This document shows, piece by piece, positions 47,786-59,222 of a DNA stretch of 64,000 nucleotides; positions within the stretch are counted from its first letter, which is position 1, and the number at the start of each line of letters is the position of its first letter. A program made the translations under genes and the position numbers. The notes beneath the pieces are model-generated. The model ran no database searches, was not told the DNA's origin, and saw nothing but the letters and a program-made list of their open reading frames with translations. Origin of the DNA: Sclerurus mexicanus (lineage: Eukaryota; Chordata; Aves; Passeriformes; Furnariidae); the NCBI GenBank assembly GCA_013396755.1, contig VWZF01003842.1, positions 3,573,442-3,637,441 on the forward strand, given 5' to 3'.

Positions 47786-50700
47786 AATATTTTGCAACAA
47801 AGCTGACTGTCATGACAGGATACCGGAAAAAGGGAGCAGTCTGGATAACATGGACATCTTCATGTCCTTGCAAGGTCTTAACATGAGAATGTTGCAATCT
47901 GCCTGAAGCCACCATAGATGGAGTTGATGTTAACTCAAAAGACACTACAGAGAAATAAACTATTAAATCAGATATAACTTAACTCATGAACATTCTCAGC
48001 CTTGCTCTTTTGTAGCCAAACCATTGCTTGCTTCTCAAATGAGATGTTTCTAGTGATTGCCTGCAGTCAGCTGGTAAGAGGACATCAATAGCTACAGTTA
48101 GGAAAGAAAAGTGAGAAACAGCTGATCAATAAGGCAGCAAAGAACTTGAAACCAAAATCAAGGCTGCCTGACTTCTCTGAAAACATCTTACAGATGGAAG
48201 GCAATCACTGCCTGCAAGGCTGTGTCTTTCAGACTAGCAGGAAGTGATTGGAGGGTGAAATAGTGGTTCAGTAGCAAAGTTAAAAGCACTGTACACTGAA
48301 GAGACAGAACAAGAATATACTGTGCCTGCTGCATACAGTCATTCTACTACACCGGCAGAGGAAGAAAGGAATAATACGCATTTACAGTCATTCAGATGAA
48401 TACTTGCATTTTTGCAGTGTAGCTGAAAGCTATTGTTCAGAAATTTAATGCCAGGTAATGAGTAACTAATGGTAATGAATTTATTACCAGTCAAGCTGAA
48501 CTGAAAGCACAGCTTAAGTTAATTAATGGCTTAATCATCTAATGATTTTAAGGCATCCAGAGATATTTAAGGCCCAGGTATCCTTCCTGGCCAAAGTCTT
48601 TGCTGCCACATCACATACACAGTCTCAGTAGTTTACTGTGTTTCACTTGTTGCTATGTACCAATTGTTTACACAACTGAAAAATATGAGCTTGATGAGAC
48701 TCAGAGTGACCTGTCAGGAAAACAAAAATCACTTTTGAAAAACTAAGGACTGAGGAACACAGAGAGGGAATACCACACATTGCAGAATTATGTCTTAATC
48801 TCTCCTTTCTTCCTTTGGGAAATGTCTCTTCAGGTGGCAAAACCAATACACACATCTCTATTTAAGAAGCCTTGATGCTATTTGCTTACCTGCAAAACAC
48901 TAATAACGAGCTTTCCCAGGTGACGCACAAAATTCTGCAGAGCAATGGCCAACTCATCTCTGAAGTTTTAAAACTAAATCACAGCACTACTGCTTTCCAC
49001 TATTGACTTACATAGCTAGTGCATTCCTGAAGAGGCTGTTTAATACTACTGTGAATAATTACTGTATTTCAAAATGCAGAGAAAAGAAAATCACATCTGA
49101 ACACAAAGAAGAATGACTTGAAAAATATTACATAGCAAATATGTATCAGCCATGTTGAATGCCTATTTTTGCCAGATCAAAAGTTTTTGACTGAAGCTAG
49201 GAACAGCAGGCAATTTTCACCTGTGTACAAAACAGGGGTCGCAAAGAAACTGTAAACCAGAAAACTAATCAGGAATGAAAACCAGATAAAAGTACTGGAA
49301 GATTCTGCCCTGACGACGTGCCAAAAATATGACTTCTAAATATAACAGTGTACTAAACAGAAAGAGTAGAATCCAGCAGTGCTCTCCACACTACATTTGT
49401 TGAGTGTTGTAATCTTTTCAGCCTCCTCTGGATAAGCTTCAGTAGGAACAGACGCAAATAACTCACACAAGGAGCTCAAGAATCCACAAGTCAGACATCT
49501 GAGTAGTAAGAACATGGTTGGAAACACCTCCACATTGCAGCTGGTTGCCACACACAGTGCTTTACAGCACAGAGAAGCCTGTCTTAAAAAGCTTTGCTGC
49601 ATCCTCAGACACACAGCTCTTCTTGAATAAAGAACCTGAAAGATCCAATGCTCAAATTTAATTGTTAAATCAATTAAAATTCTTTAACAAAACACTTCCT
49701 ACCTCAGTAGGTCTCCTATGGGGGGAAGAGAGTGGGAAACATAACTATTTCTGATATTTACAAGAATTAAACGTAACATTTCTGCAGCCAACAAGCTTCC
49801 TGTGTATATAAATTTCCCTAAGATAGTATCAGACTTTGAATCTGCTATAAATAATTTGACCACTAATTGGAGACAAAGCCACAGCGTGTCCACATAGTTT
49901 ACAGGCACTATTAAAAACCATGAATCAGCCTAGTTTGAGTTGCAACTTTCATTCCACGGATCTAAGTATTTGATTTTTTTCATTTGTTTAGTCTTTAAAA
50001 TTAAATAAAATACATTTGGCTTGTATTCTGATCTCTTAATATCTGAAGGGAATTGTTGACACCACTTTGACATTGTCTCTTTGTTTCTCTCAAAATAATG
50101 TAGTTCATTACTTTATGAAAACCAGTGTCTCAGAAAAGAAAGTTATATTTGGATATACTCCCCTTGGAAATCTCTTCTGACCACTCTTCAGAAGGCTGTT
50201 TTCAAAACTTCATTGAGCTCTCTGAACAAGCAAGAACGTCCAGCTAATTTAGTCCAAATTTAAGAAGGAAATTGAATATATTTGTATGAAAAAACCCTGA
50301 AACCAGACCCTCCCCAAATCAAGGATCAGAGCTTCAATCCCATCAAGAGATACGTTAAGGTATACTATGCAAATAGAAACTCTACTTTTTGTTCCTGAAG
50401 AGTTCATTTTTGGCTACATGATGAGTATCTCTTAATTAGTATTTTAGATTGCTTCAAGAGTGTACTTTTGTAAATACACAAGTCTCCTGACTATCTTTGT
50501 CTTGCACTGGATCCCAAGGAGCAGGGAACAAACCTTTTCAAGACAGATAAATATTTAACAATATTTTAAAAAAGAAGAAAATGTCATCAAGTTATAAAAA
50601 ATCTCATATCTCTTCTGATGCTTGGAATCTGACCTCTGGTCAGGGCATGGCCCAATGCACTCATCTTTGCTGTGGAGAGATTCACCAATCCTATGTTCAC

Positions 50701-51072
50701 TTGCACAAGGTTTTTCTTAAAATACAGATTGATCTATCACTGAAAGCAATCAAGTCTGGAATATGGACTCAACTTTGAAGAGCACCTTGGTGGGAGACCC
50801 TATTACTCTTTTCTCATTAGTAAACCAACAGTTCCTGGCAACAGGAACATATAAGATTTGCACATGGATTAAACACACAACTCAAGTAGATAGCACTCAC
50901 CTGTATTCTTGCCAGGGAGATATACATCTGGATTTATTGTGATACAGATTACTAACTCCTTCTGCAATAGTCTTCTGGGCCAGTCACCATAACCCCTACT
51001 TCAATTTGTTTCACAGAGTGAAAGCTGGGTTAAACCCACACAAGCATTGCAGGAGTGCAACTAATACTCAAA
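47786..51072. other. Unassigned region between two LTRs
   Basis: AT-rich, no gene recognised. A minus-strand stretch at 48890-48959 is open and ends in a strong donor match (ttgcag then gtaagc), but its acceptor is poor. Another donor match (atacag then gtgagt) lies on the minus strand near 50900. No named repeat was identified. Confidence 0.45.
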
Positions 51073-51314
51073 AACCTCTGTGGGAAACTGCAGCGGGCTG
51101 CAGATCCCTTGACGGAGCAAGAAGAATTTGACCTTGGCCAGATTGTTGTGTGCCCGTGAAGATAAACAACTCACAGAGACTGAGAACCCACGAGAAGTGT
51201 AAGATAAGAAACCTGGACGAGTTTGTACAGACAGTAGTTTGTGACTATGGCCAATAGGTGATTGTTTGTGTATAATGAGCACCAATAATGTTAAGTGCAC
51301 ATACACTTAGGAAA

Positions 51315-51324
51315 TATATAAAAG
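51315..51324 (+). promoter_or_regulatory. LTR TATA box
   Basis: TATATAAAAG within the solo LTR, 28 bases before the AATAAA signal. A promoter-competent motif on the plus strand. Confidence 0.6.
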
Positions 51325-51351
51325 TGTGTGGAAAAAAATATAGAGATATAT

Positions 51352-51357
51352 AATAAA
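51352..51357 (+). terminator. LTR polyadenylation signal
   Basis: AATAAA inside the solo LTR, placed as expected near the R/U5 boundary. Confidence 0.6.
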
Positions 51358-51429
51358 AGAAAGTTTCACTTTTATCTGTTCGGGATCTTCACCTGCTTTT
51401 TATCGTCCGTCCCATCAACGACAAACCTC

Positions 51430-54400
51430 TATTAGGTGTTCAGTCAATGGACCTGTAAAAGTGTAAGTCCTATTTAAACTTCCCAAACATGTATAGCATG
51501 GAGACTCAGCCTTAGCACCAACTATGCTTGCTTTAAAGATCTGCTTATATTGCCCTTTACTATTTGTTATTGTAGACATGGTCTGTGCAAGCGCCAAGGT
51601 GCCAGGGCCAGATGGAAACTGAGCGCAGTGTGCCTCATCTTACAGACACTCACAATAAAGAAAGACAAGCCCAAAAATGAAATATAGTGGGTAAGACATG
51701 AATCTAGGAGTTAGAGAACTAATTTACATCCAAACCCAAAAAACTGAGCAAGACAAATTGCCATTCTCTGCCTTTATTTCACCTTAGCCTTCATGGGAAG
51801 GCCTGCCTCTCACTGCATTTACATGGCACACTGCACAAAAGGCCCTAATCTCAGTACAGAACTCTAATCCACACTGTTATACAGTATGCTGCTAAAAATA
51901 TAAAGGTGACCCCCGACTTTCTCTATATGCTTTCACATAAATAATTTCATTTCTGTGGGATTAGGATGAATCAATATTGTGGTCATAAATTAAGACTGTG
52001 TCACACAGCGAGCCTGGAACCTGGGCAACTTTGTCTCTATGATCTGTGAAGCCAGTCCAAACCTCTAAATGCATTTGAAAGGTAACCTCATAGCCAAGTC
52101 CCTCCATCTTCACTGCTACCACAACTGCAAAACTGATGATAGATGCCTATGTCTTCACATTTTGAGTGGGTCCAACACATGTTGACTACTCAGTTTGAAC
52201 CAAAACAACTTTTGCAGTTAAATAAAAAACACAAAACAACTTCACCAGAATAAGCAGATGCTCCAGTGTTATACTTCACATTTTCCAACCATTGAATACA
52301 TATTGAATATTATATAAAGTGGCTATTTCAGTTTCCTGAGCCAAGAGGCTTTTCTTACTGTGGAGGTAAAGTGAATAATCTGAGACTGTTCAGATTCTCT
52401 TTTTATCCAAAATAAAGACATTGTTTTCATACCTTTCTACAAATATTTGTAACATTATCCTTTGGACATCAAACACAACAGACTGCTAAACTCTGTATTA
52501 TGCACAAATATATTTAACAAGCATTTAAAAAAAAAAAAAGGTATAACTGTATCCTTAAAAAAGGCAGAAAGAACAAGGAAGCCTGCAAACTGAATTAGTC
52601 TGATGGCATTACTAAATGAGACAAGAATGGTTGTTTTTGTTTTAACCTGCATAAGTGCCTGCACGGAGGTGTAAAACAAATCATTACCCTTCAATGAAAA
52701 AAAATTGAAACAAAAACGGAACAGCAACAAAAGTGAAAAACCAACCTTTCTGTAACAGAAGCTTGACAAGAATGAACATAAAATGGGTGTTAGATAGACT
52801 TTGTAAGGAAAGCATACTTGTTACAGTCTGTCACCCAAGACAGTCAATCATTCTATGAATTACTGTATTCATAGATTTTTACCTAGTCTCTACCTTATCT
52901 TACTTAGACAAAACCTACAATTGCTGATTGATAACAATACATTTTATCCACAAAGTTGCCTTTTCAGCATTTATCTTACTGAAAAATGTTGACCCAATGA
53001 CTCTGATTTTCTGAAAAACTGAAACAATTAAATCTTCTCTCTGAAGAACAGGAGTGAAGCCATCACAAAGCTTTCTTGAATATTGCCTGATTTATACTGT
53101 CCCTCACCTACTGCACAACAACTACCTATTCTGGAGCACTCCAAGCCTTCAGGCACTCAAAATACTGCGACCCCAGCTGGCAAGCAGTGCAGAATGTAAA
53201 CCTGACTAATTCAAGGTAGGTGTTAGAAAGAGGTGGTAGGATGGCAGGACAGTTAATCTTGCTATCTATCTTTATTTTATTTTTAAAATCATAAATTAGT
53301 ACTTGCTTGCTTTAGCGTGCAGACTCACAGAAGTGTAAAAGTACTTAGAACTATATGCCTTACTTGCACCATTTTTCTAATTTTTATTTTAAATGAAAAC
53401 AAAGATAACATTCATTTTCTTAAAAAAGATCATATAATTATGTGAGGTCTCTAGGCTACAGCCTTATGTAAAACGCAGCTTTCTGTTATTATGAAGTGTT
53501 CCCTTTTAATAGAGGGGAGAAAGGTATACTATAAGTATAGCACTACTCATTCATGTTTAAATAGAAAAAAGAAAAGAAAAAACAACAAAAAAATCCAAAC
53601 CAAAAAATAAGAACAAACGTAAAAAACACATCACCCCAAAGTCCCAAGCTGTCATAATATGACACATTTCTAAAGAAAAGGACTCCATTTCAAACTATGC
53701 CAAACTAAAGAGCAAGTCAGTATCTGTGCTGAATATAATCTTAAAAATGAAGCACAGTCTAAGAGCCTCAACACAGAAAAACACATTAACAGGAAGAGTG
53801 AGCTTACTTTGTTTTCTAAGAAACAATTTGCACACCTGCTTTATTTCAAAATCCTAATATAATTATACTGCAGGCTACATTTGCGTACAGGAGGCAGCAG
53901 TTTCTTTGAACTGAAGTTCTTTAGCTTATTTCAAGATAAAACAGTAAAACCAAGCGTAAAAAAAATAGTAATAAATGTATCGGCAACAAATATGTGACTC
54001 TTAATCTTCTGTTCAGTCTTGGGTTTTGTGATTTACTTAGAAGAGAGACATATTTCATGGGCATGCTTCCAACTATCCAATTATTAAATGCATACTATTG
54101 TAAGAGTTGACAGAATGTATATACATTATCTTATTACACTATTTCTCCTCTTTTCCATTTCCCAGCAAAGCAACCTTTACTTTCTCAGAAAATACACCTA
54201 TTACATATACTTTTGTTAAGTGATCTTCTATCAGTGCAACAGCTAATTGCTCATAGGTCTCTGTGCTACATTGTTTGCATATGCAGGTTACAATTTAAAG
54301 AAAAAATATATTTTATAAAGTTACAGAGAAATGTAACCAAATATGTTAATAACTATCTCTCAATGGCCAGCTGGCTTAAATAATTACTCCAGTGACTTGA

Positions 54401-54459
54401 GAAAAATGAAAACTGGTGATTTAGTTTTATAGATTTGTTCAAGAATAAACAGGTTTGGT
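51430..54459. other. Unassigned region between solo LTR and CR1
   Basis: AT-rich, no exon or RNA gene recognised. An A-rich run lies at 53564-53630 and short poly(A) runs near 52530. Confidence 0.5.
53564..53630. repeat. A-rich low-complexity run
   Basis: Roughly 65 bases of A with scattered G and C (gaaaagaaaa, caacaaaaa units). Confidence 0.75.
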
Positions 54460-55387
54460 ACTTGATCTTTCACAATATCCTGGAAAATCCTCATAGGGAA
54501 TCTGATGAAATATGGGCTGGATAAGCAGATAGTGAGGTGGATTGAAAACTGGCTGAAGTGCCAGGCCCAGAGTGTGGTGATGTGAATGATGGGGCAGAGT
54601 GTATCTTCAGCAAGCCTGAAGATGATACAGAACTGGGAGGAGTGGCTGATATGCCTGAGGGTTGTGCTGCCATCCAGATGGACCTTGACAGCCTCGAGAA
54701 ATCGGTCGACCAGAATTTCATTATGTTCAACAAAAGGAAATGCAAAATCCTGCACCTTTAGAAGAATAACCCTCACACTACATGTATCAGCATATCCTGG
54801 AGGCACTCAGCTGGAAAGCAGCTTTGCAGAAGAGGCCCTGGGGATTCTGGGTGACACCAAGGGGAATATGCCCAGGTAGCAAACAAGACCAATGGTATCC
54901 TGGTCTCCATCAGAAGGAGGACTGCCAGCAGGTCAAGAGTGGCGATCCTGCTGATCTACTCAGCCCTGGTTAGGCCACAGCTGCACTGCTGTGTCCAGTT
55001 CCGGGCTCCCTAGGACAACAAACATGGAGCTACTGGAGAGAGTTAAGCAAAGGGCCATGAAGATACTTAAGGGAGTTCATCAGTATGTGCAAATATCTGA
55101 AGAGAAGATGTAAAGGCAATGGAGACAGACTCTCAGTGGTGTCCAGTGACAAGTCGATGGGCACAAACTGAAATGCAGGACATACTGTCTGAACATCAGG
55201 AAATGCTTTTTTAATGTGCCCAGGTGAGTTGAGTCAGGGTGCCCAGAGAGGTTAAGGAGTCTCCATCCTTGGAGATAATCCAAAGCTGTCTAGACATGGT
55301 CCTGAACAGCCTGTTCGAGGTGTTCCTGCATATGGTTTGGAAAAGACGATCTCCAGAGGTCCCTTCCAAACTCAGCCAGTCTATGAA
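54460..55387 (+). mobile_element. CR1 LINE, 5'-truncated 3' portion with internal deletions
   Basis: A clear chicken-type CR1: 'gatgaaatatgggctggata', 'gtgaggtggattgaaaactg', 'gatggggcagagtgtat', 'actgggaggagtggctga', 'ggttgtgctgccatccagat', 'aatggtatcctgg', 'ctactcagccctggt', 'atggagctactggagagagt', 'gggcacaaactgaaatgcag', 'tgcccagagaggtta' and the terminal 'gatctccagaggtcccttcc'. It covers the end of the reverse-transcriptase frame and the 3' UTR. About 100 bases normally present are missing near 54585 and a similar length near 55075. Stops and frameshifts break the coding part. It lies antisense to PLD5. Confidence 0.95.
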
Positions 55388-56866
55388 GGCAAAGCAGTGA
55401 GTTTACCTGAAGGAGCTTCTTTCTTCCCTGATCTGTTTTCTGGTTTTTCCTCACAATTTTCTTCTTTGGGTATTTATGTGAAAGATAGCTAGGAAAAAAA
55501 TCTAGTTTATTTTATGCTGTAGATTCTGAGAGGAAATACGCATGTACATTGCTTATGTTCAGTATTTTCCTAATTTGATATTAAAATAGAGACCACCTCA
55601 CAGGTTTGTGGGTTTTGTTTGTTTTCCTCAAGCATAATGAAGAACAGGAATTAAAATGCTTCTGAATTTTTCTGTTTGTGGAGAAATCCACTTTTTTTAA
55701 AAATGGCCTGGCTTAATTAACAGCTTTTCATTTTTACATCTTTTCTATCTAGTATTATGAAGACTATATACCATGGAAGCAATTTTTAGAATATCTATTT
55801 TATCTGCATATCCACATTTCTTGACATAATTCTTTTATTCCAGTGTCTCCAATTACATCTTGCACTGTTTATCCAAATGTCTGAGGATAAGCTCTCCTAG
55901 CTGTGAGAAGCTATGGCCACACTGTGCATACTCTTTGCAGAGTATGCAAAGAGCAATAAATGCTATAAAAGTTATAAGAATATGTGTGTCTTGTGTGCCT
56001 ATGTTTTAATAAGTGCACTCCTTAAAGGAGACAGATAAGAAGCACTTTCCATGGGAAATTAAGTGACTGGTAAGTAATATTATGAATTTGTACTAGCAAT
56101 ACAAATTTAATCAAAAAAGTCCTACAACACATGCCTGAAAGTTTTACCCTCCCTGAAAGTAAACAATAGCTAAATCAGTATGGTAGAAGACTGAAGACAA
56201 GAAAAATGAAGTTGCCTAAAATCATATTACGGCACTCTGAAGCAGATGTTATGAATTGTTGGTATTAATATTGCCTTTGAAAACCAGGACCTAGACTGTC
56301 CCTGAGCTCAAATTCACCCTGAAGCTAAACAAAAGCCCTTGTTTAGACAAACAAGCCTAAGAAGGAGCCCTAGCAAGATGCTGAGATGTAATATGATAGC
56401 ATTTAAACTTTCACCTCTCAAGAACACAATGGTATGCTTCAGTTTGCTCTTGGCTCCAAGCTCTGCAAGGCAGGGAGGACGCATCTTGTAAATTCAAGAA
56501 CTTCCAAGGAAGTCAGAGTCCTACCTCAGAAGCCAATTGGCAGGTCTACAGAAATAATCTAGTCTTGTAATTTTGGGAACTGTTTTCTCTGTAATGCTTT
56601 GGATTAGAGTAAGTAGAATTCTACTTCATGAAAGCTAACTGCATAATGGTTAATGTTGATATTGACATGGAACAAACAGGTAATTGAAGTAATCTGTCCT
56701 CAAATATTACTGTGTATTGCAACAGTGTGCAGCATTGGGTCACTGCCACCTAGGCTGCTACTCTGAAAAAGACAGAGACTTACAAGGCATACTCTGTAAA
56801 AGGTTACGAAGAAGTCAAATACATCTCTAAAGATGCCGCATTGCTTTGCATTTTACTCAACCCGAG
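55388..56866. other. Unassigned region after the CR1 copy
   Basis: AT-rich, no gene recognised. It contains the overlapping hairpins at 55926-55953 followed by an AATAAA (55955-55960). Confidence 0.45.
55926..55953. repeat. Overlapping perfect inverted repeats (alternative hairpins)
   Basis: gcatactc (55926-55933) pairs with gagtatgc (55940-55947), and ctctttgc (55931-55938) pairs with gcaaagag (55946-55953). These are two mutually exclusive 8-bp stems built from the same 28 bases. Confidence 0.7.
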
Positions 56867-57664
56867 TGTTACACTTCAGATCAGTTATTATGGGGTCAGA
56901 ACCACCTTGTGGGGGGTGCATGTGTGTGTGTGGAGGGGGCAGGGATGGGTCAAACATCAGGGAGGTGGGGTGGCATCATATCCCTCTTGGCAGGGTCTGA
57001 AGCCCACACAGGGAAGTGTTGGAGCAGCTGTTAGTCACAAACAGCCCAGGAAAGTGATAACATCCCACACCTCCTGGAGCCCCTGACCCAGCTTGGATTG
57101 GCAGGGTCAGTGAGAACACTGCCCTCACCCTAGCCTGGGACCCCAGAGTGGCCAGGGGCGTCAGAGACCCCACATGGGGGATTTGGCCATGGAGACCAGA
57201 GCAGGTAAAACCAGAGGTATATGTGTGCCATGTATCATGACCCTGGCATGCGGACATGTGAGAGCTGGTCTTCAAAAAGTTTCAGTGGCAGCTACCTCTC
57301 CCTCTTTCCTTGCTCCCTCTGCTTTTTTTCCTTTGCTCCTTTCTTGATGCTTTGGGTGGCTTGGAGCTGGAGGGATTAGATTTGACTTAAGTGTTGTGAA
57401 TTGATTGAATATTGACTTGGGTGTTATAGATTAATATGTGCTGAGCTAGTATTGTGGTGAAACATTTTGTCTAGCTTGTGTAGTGCCCTTTTTGAATCTT
57501 TGCCAAGTTCCCTTATTTTCTCTCCTAAATTAATAAAAAATACCCCTTGGGAACAAGTCCGTGGCTTATTCTTTTGATGTTCTCTCAAGGTATTAAAGAA
57601 CCCTATATGTATATATTAAAGTAAAACTCCTAGCTAAGCACATGAGCCCACAGCTCATGTTACA
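56867..57664 (+). mobile_element. Probable LTR of an endogenous retroelement (boundaries tentative)
   Basis: An island of different composition: a GC-rich left part (56900-57260), then a pyrimidine tract, then a T-rich part with a polyadenylation signal (aataaa at about 57531-57536), and a tail 'gggaacaagtcc...ttattctttt' of the kind found at avian ERVL LTR ends. Taking TGTTAC at 56867 and GTTACA at 57664 as ends gives an LTR-sized 798 bp with near-identical 5-bp flanks, ccgag and ccgac, fitting ERVL. The ends are inferred and the family was not named. It could be two adjacent unrelated repeats. Confidence 0.45.
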
Positions 57665-57669
57665 CCGAC

Positions 57670-58789
57670 TATATCAACCATCAACAGGGAGGTTTCTGAC
57701 CAACTCCTCTCCTCACATTCCCCGCTCCTTTCCCTTCATCAAATTTGGCTTACCTTGCAGCAACATGACTGCTAGATTAGTTCACCTATCTGAAAGAAAG
57801 TAAGCAGTTCCATTTGGGAAGAAAGCTAAGTACATTTTCTGTAAAAATCAGCAAGTTGATCAGCTTAGCCTCTTGTCACATGATCACTAGAAGCAACACA
57901 AGGAAGATGGCTGACCCCATTTCAATATCAACTTGCAGATGAGACATGCATAGAATTGCATCTAAAATTTCCAGGGTACCATCGACTCTGGCAAGTTGAA
58001 ATGAAAAATATCATATTATCATTTATCTAAAGTATTCATATGGTTCATAACTTGTCCACATGTGTATTTTATCATCTTCACTGGATATATCCCCAGAACT
58101 CTTATAAAAAGCTGAGTAATGCTGCTAGTCCATTACATATGCAAAGAAACAAGTTGCTGTGAGAGTATGGTACCTTGCTCAAGGTAACAAGAAAAACACA
58201 AAACCTCTTTCCACTCTATCTATAAAAGGAGTAGTCCTGAGATCTTATTCCCTGTCTATGGCCAAAATGGTTCTTAGGTTAGGCCAACTTTAGGACACTC
58301 AATCTAGAAACTGAATATAAGCTCATAATAAAGTGAAAATTGAAAAATATTCTCTCTGCTTAGCTCCATTACTCTTTCAGCCATTTTTCTGGAGCCAGGC
58401 AAACTTCAAGAACGCTAAGTGAAGCTAATTTTGCAAGAGAAGAAGCTTCTGGCAGATGACGAAACTTGGTCAACGTTTTGAGCCTCAGAGTAGTGCTTCT
58501 ACCGTTAGATATTCCTTTACAAAAATAATTAGTCACAAATCCAGTCTGAAATCTCTTAAGCAGAGCAACTGTCATTCAACTGCGGACAGCTTGCCTTGAG
58601 AGTAATCCTGGGAAGGTAATAGCCAGGTGCACTTTAAGAGAAGGTGCAGGGAAGGAGTTACATCCACTTGTTTGTTAGAGTTGGAAATGGCAAACACTTC
58701 CCACAGTCCAAGCAAGGCCAAGCTCAGGATTCAGCCACTGAGAGGTCAAATTTTTCATACTCAAAGAGAGAAGGCAGCAAGTGAGGAAG
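57670..58789. other. Unassigned region between LTR-like element and CR1 fragment
   Basis: AT-rich, nothing recognised. The last 200 bases may be a further diverged 5' continuation of the CR1 fragment, but I could not align them. Confidence 0.4.
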
Positions 58790-59222
58790 ATGATGTCATC
58801 ACTTGAATTTACCAAGAGCAAATTGTGTTCGACTAACCTGAGTGTCTTCTGTGTGATGCGACTGTGGACTCTGTGGACTAGAGGAAAGCAATCATATTGT
58901 ATAGCCTGACACTAGCAAGGCCTCTGACAGTCTCCCATATAATCCTGACAGAGAAATTGGCAAGACATGCACTGAATGACCATGTAAATCAGGTTGGAAA
59001 TGGTACAACCCATTGAGCTATAAAAGGGTTGCAGTCAGCAGACAGGCCAGCTGGTGGCCAGATTCTACATGAGTATCTCAGGGATTGCTACAAGGATCAG
59101 TATTGAGCAACATAAGGCTGCAATTCAGAGAGATGTCAGTGGTCTGAAGAAATGGTCTGACAGAAGCCCCATGAATGTCAAAGGCAAATGTCAAGTCCCA
59201 CACTAGCGAGAGGACCAATATA
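58790..59222 (+). mobile_element. CR1 LINE fragment from the reverse-transcriptase region, diverged
   Basis: The plus strand follows CR1 order: 'tttaccaagagcaaattgtg', 'cgactaacctgagtgtcttct', 'tagcaaggcctctgacagtctc', 'ccatataatcctgacagag', 'ggccagctggtggccag', 'ggatcagtattgagcaaca' and 'gaagaaatggtctgacag'. It is more diverged than the 54460-55387 copy, with frameshifts and deletions, and stops before the 3' UTR. It is antisense to PLD5. Confidence 0.8.

Larger units (their letters stand above)
51079..51423 (+). mobile_element. Solo LTR of an endogenous retrovirus, with target duplication
   Basis: A 345-bp element beginning TGTGGGA and ending CAACGACA, flanked on both sides by a perfect 6-bp direct repeat aacctc (51073-51078 and 51424-51429). 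Inside, in correct order, are a TATA box TATATAAAAG (51315-51324) and a polyadenylation signal AATAAA (51352-51357), then a T/C-rich U5-like end. No primer-binding site or internal region follows, so the provirus has recombined to a solo LTR. The 6-bp duplication suggests an ERVK/alpharetrovirus-like integrase; the family name was not recognised. The perfect duplication suggests a fairly young insertion. Confidence 0.88.

Noticed and set aside
54384..54879. Several open frames on both strands over the CR1 copy
   Set aside because: They are fragments or shadows of the decayed CR1 element and not host genes.
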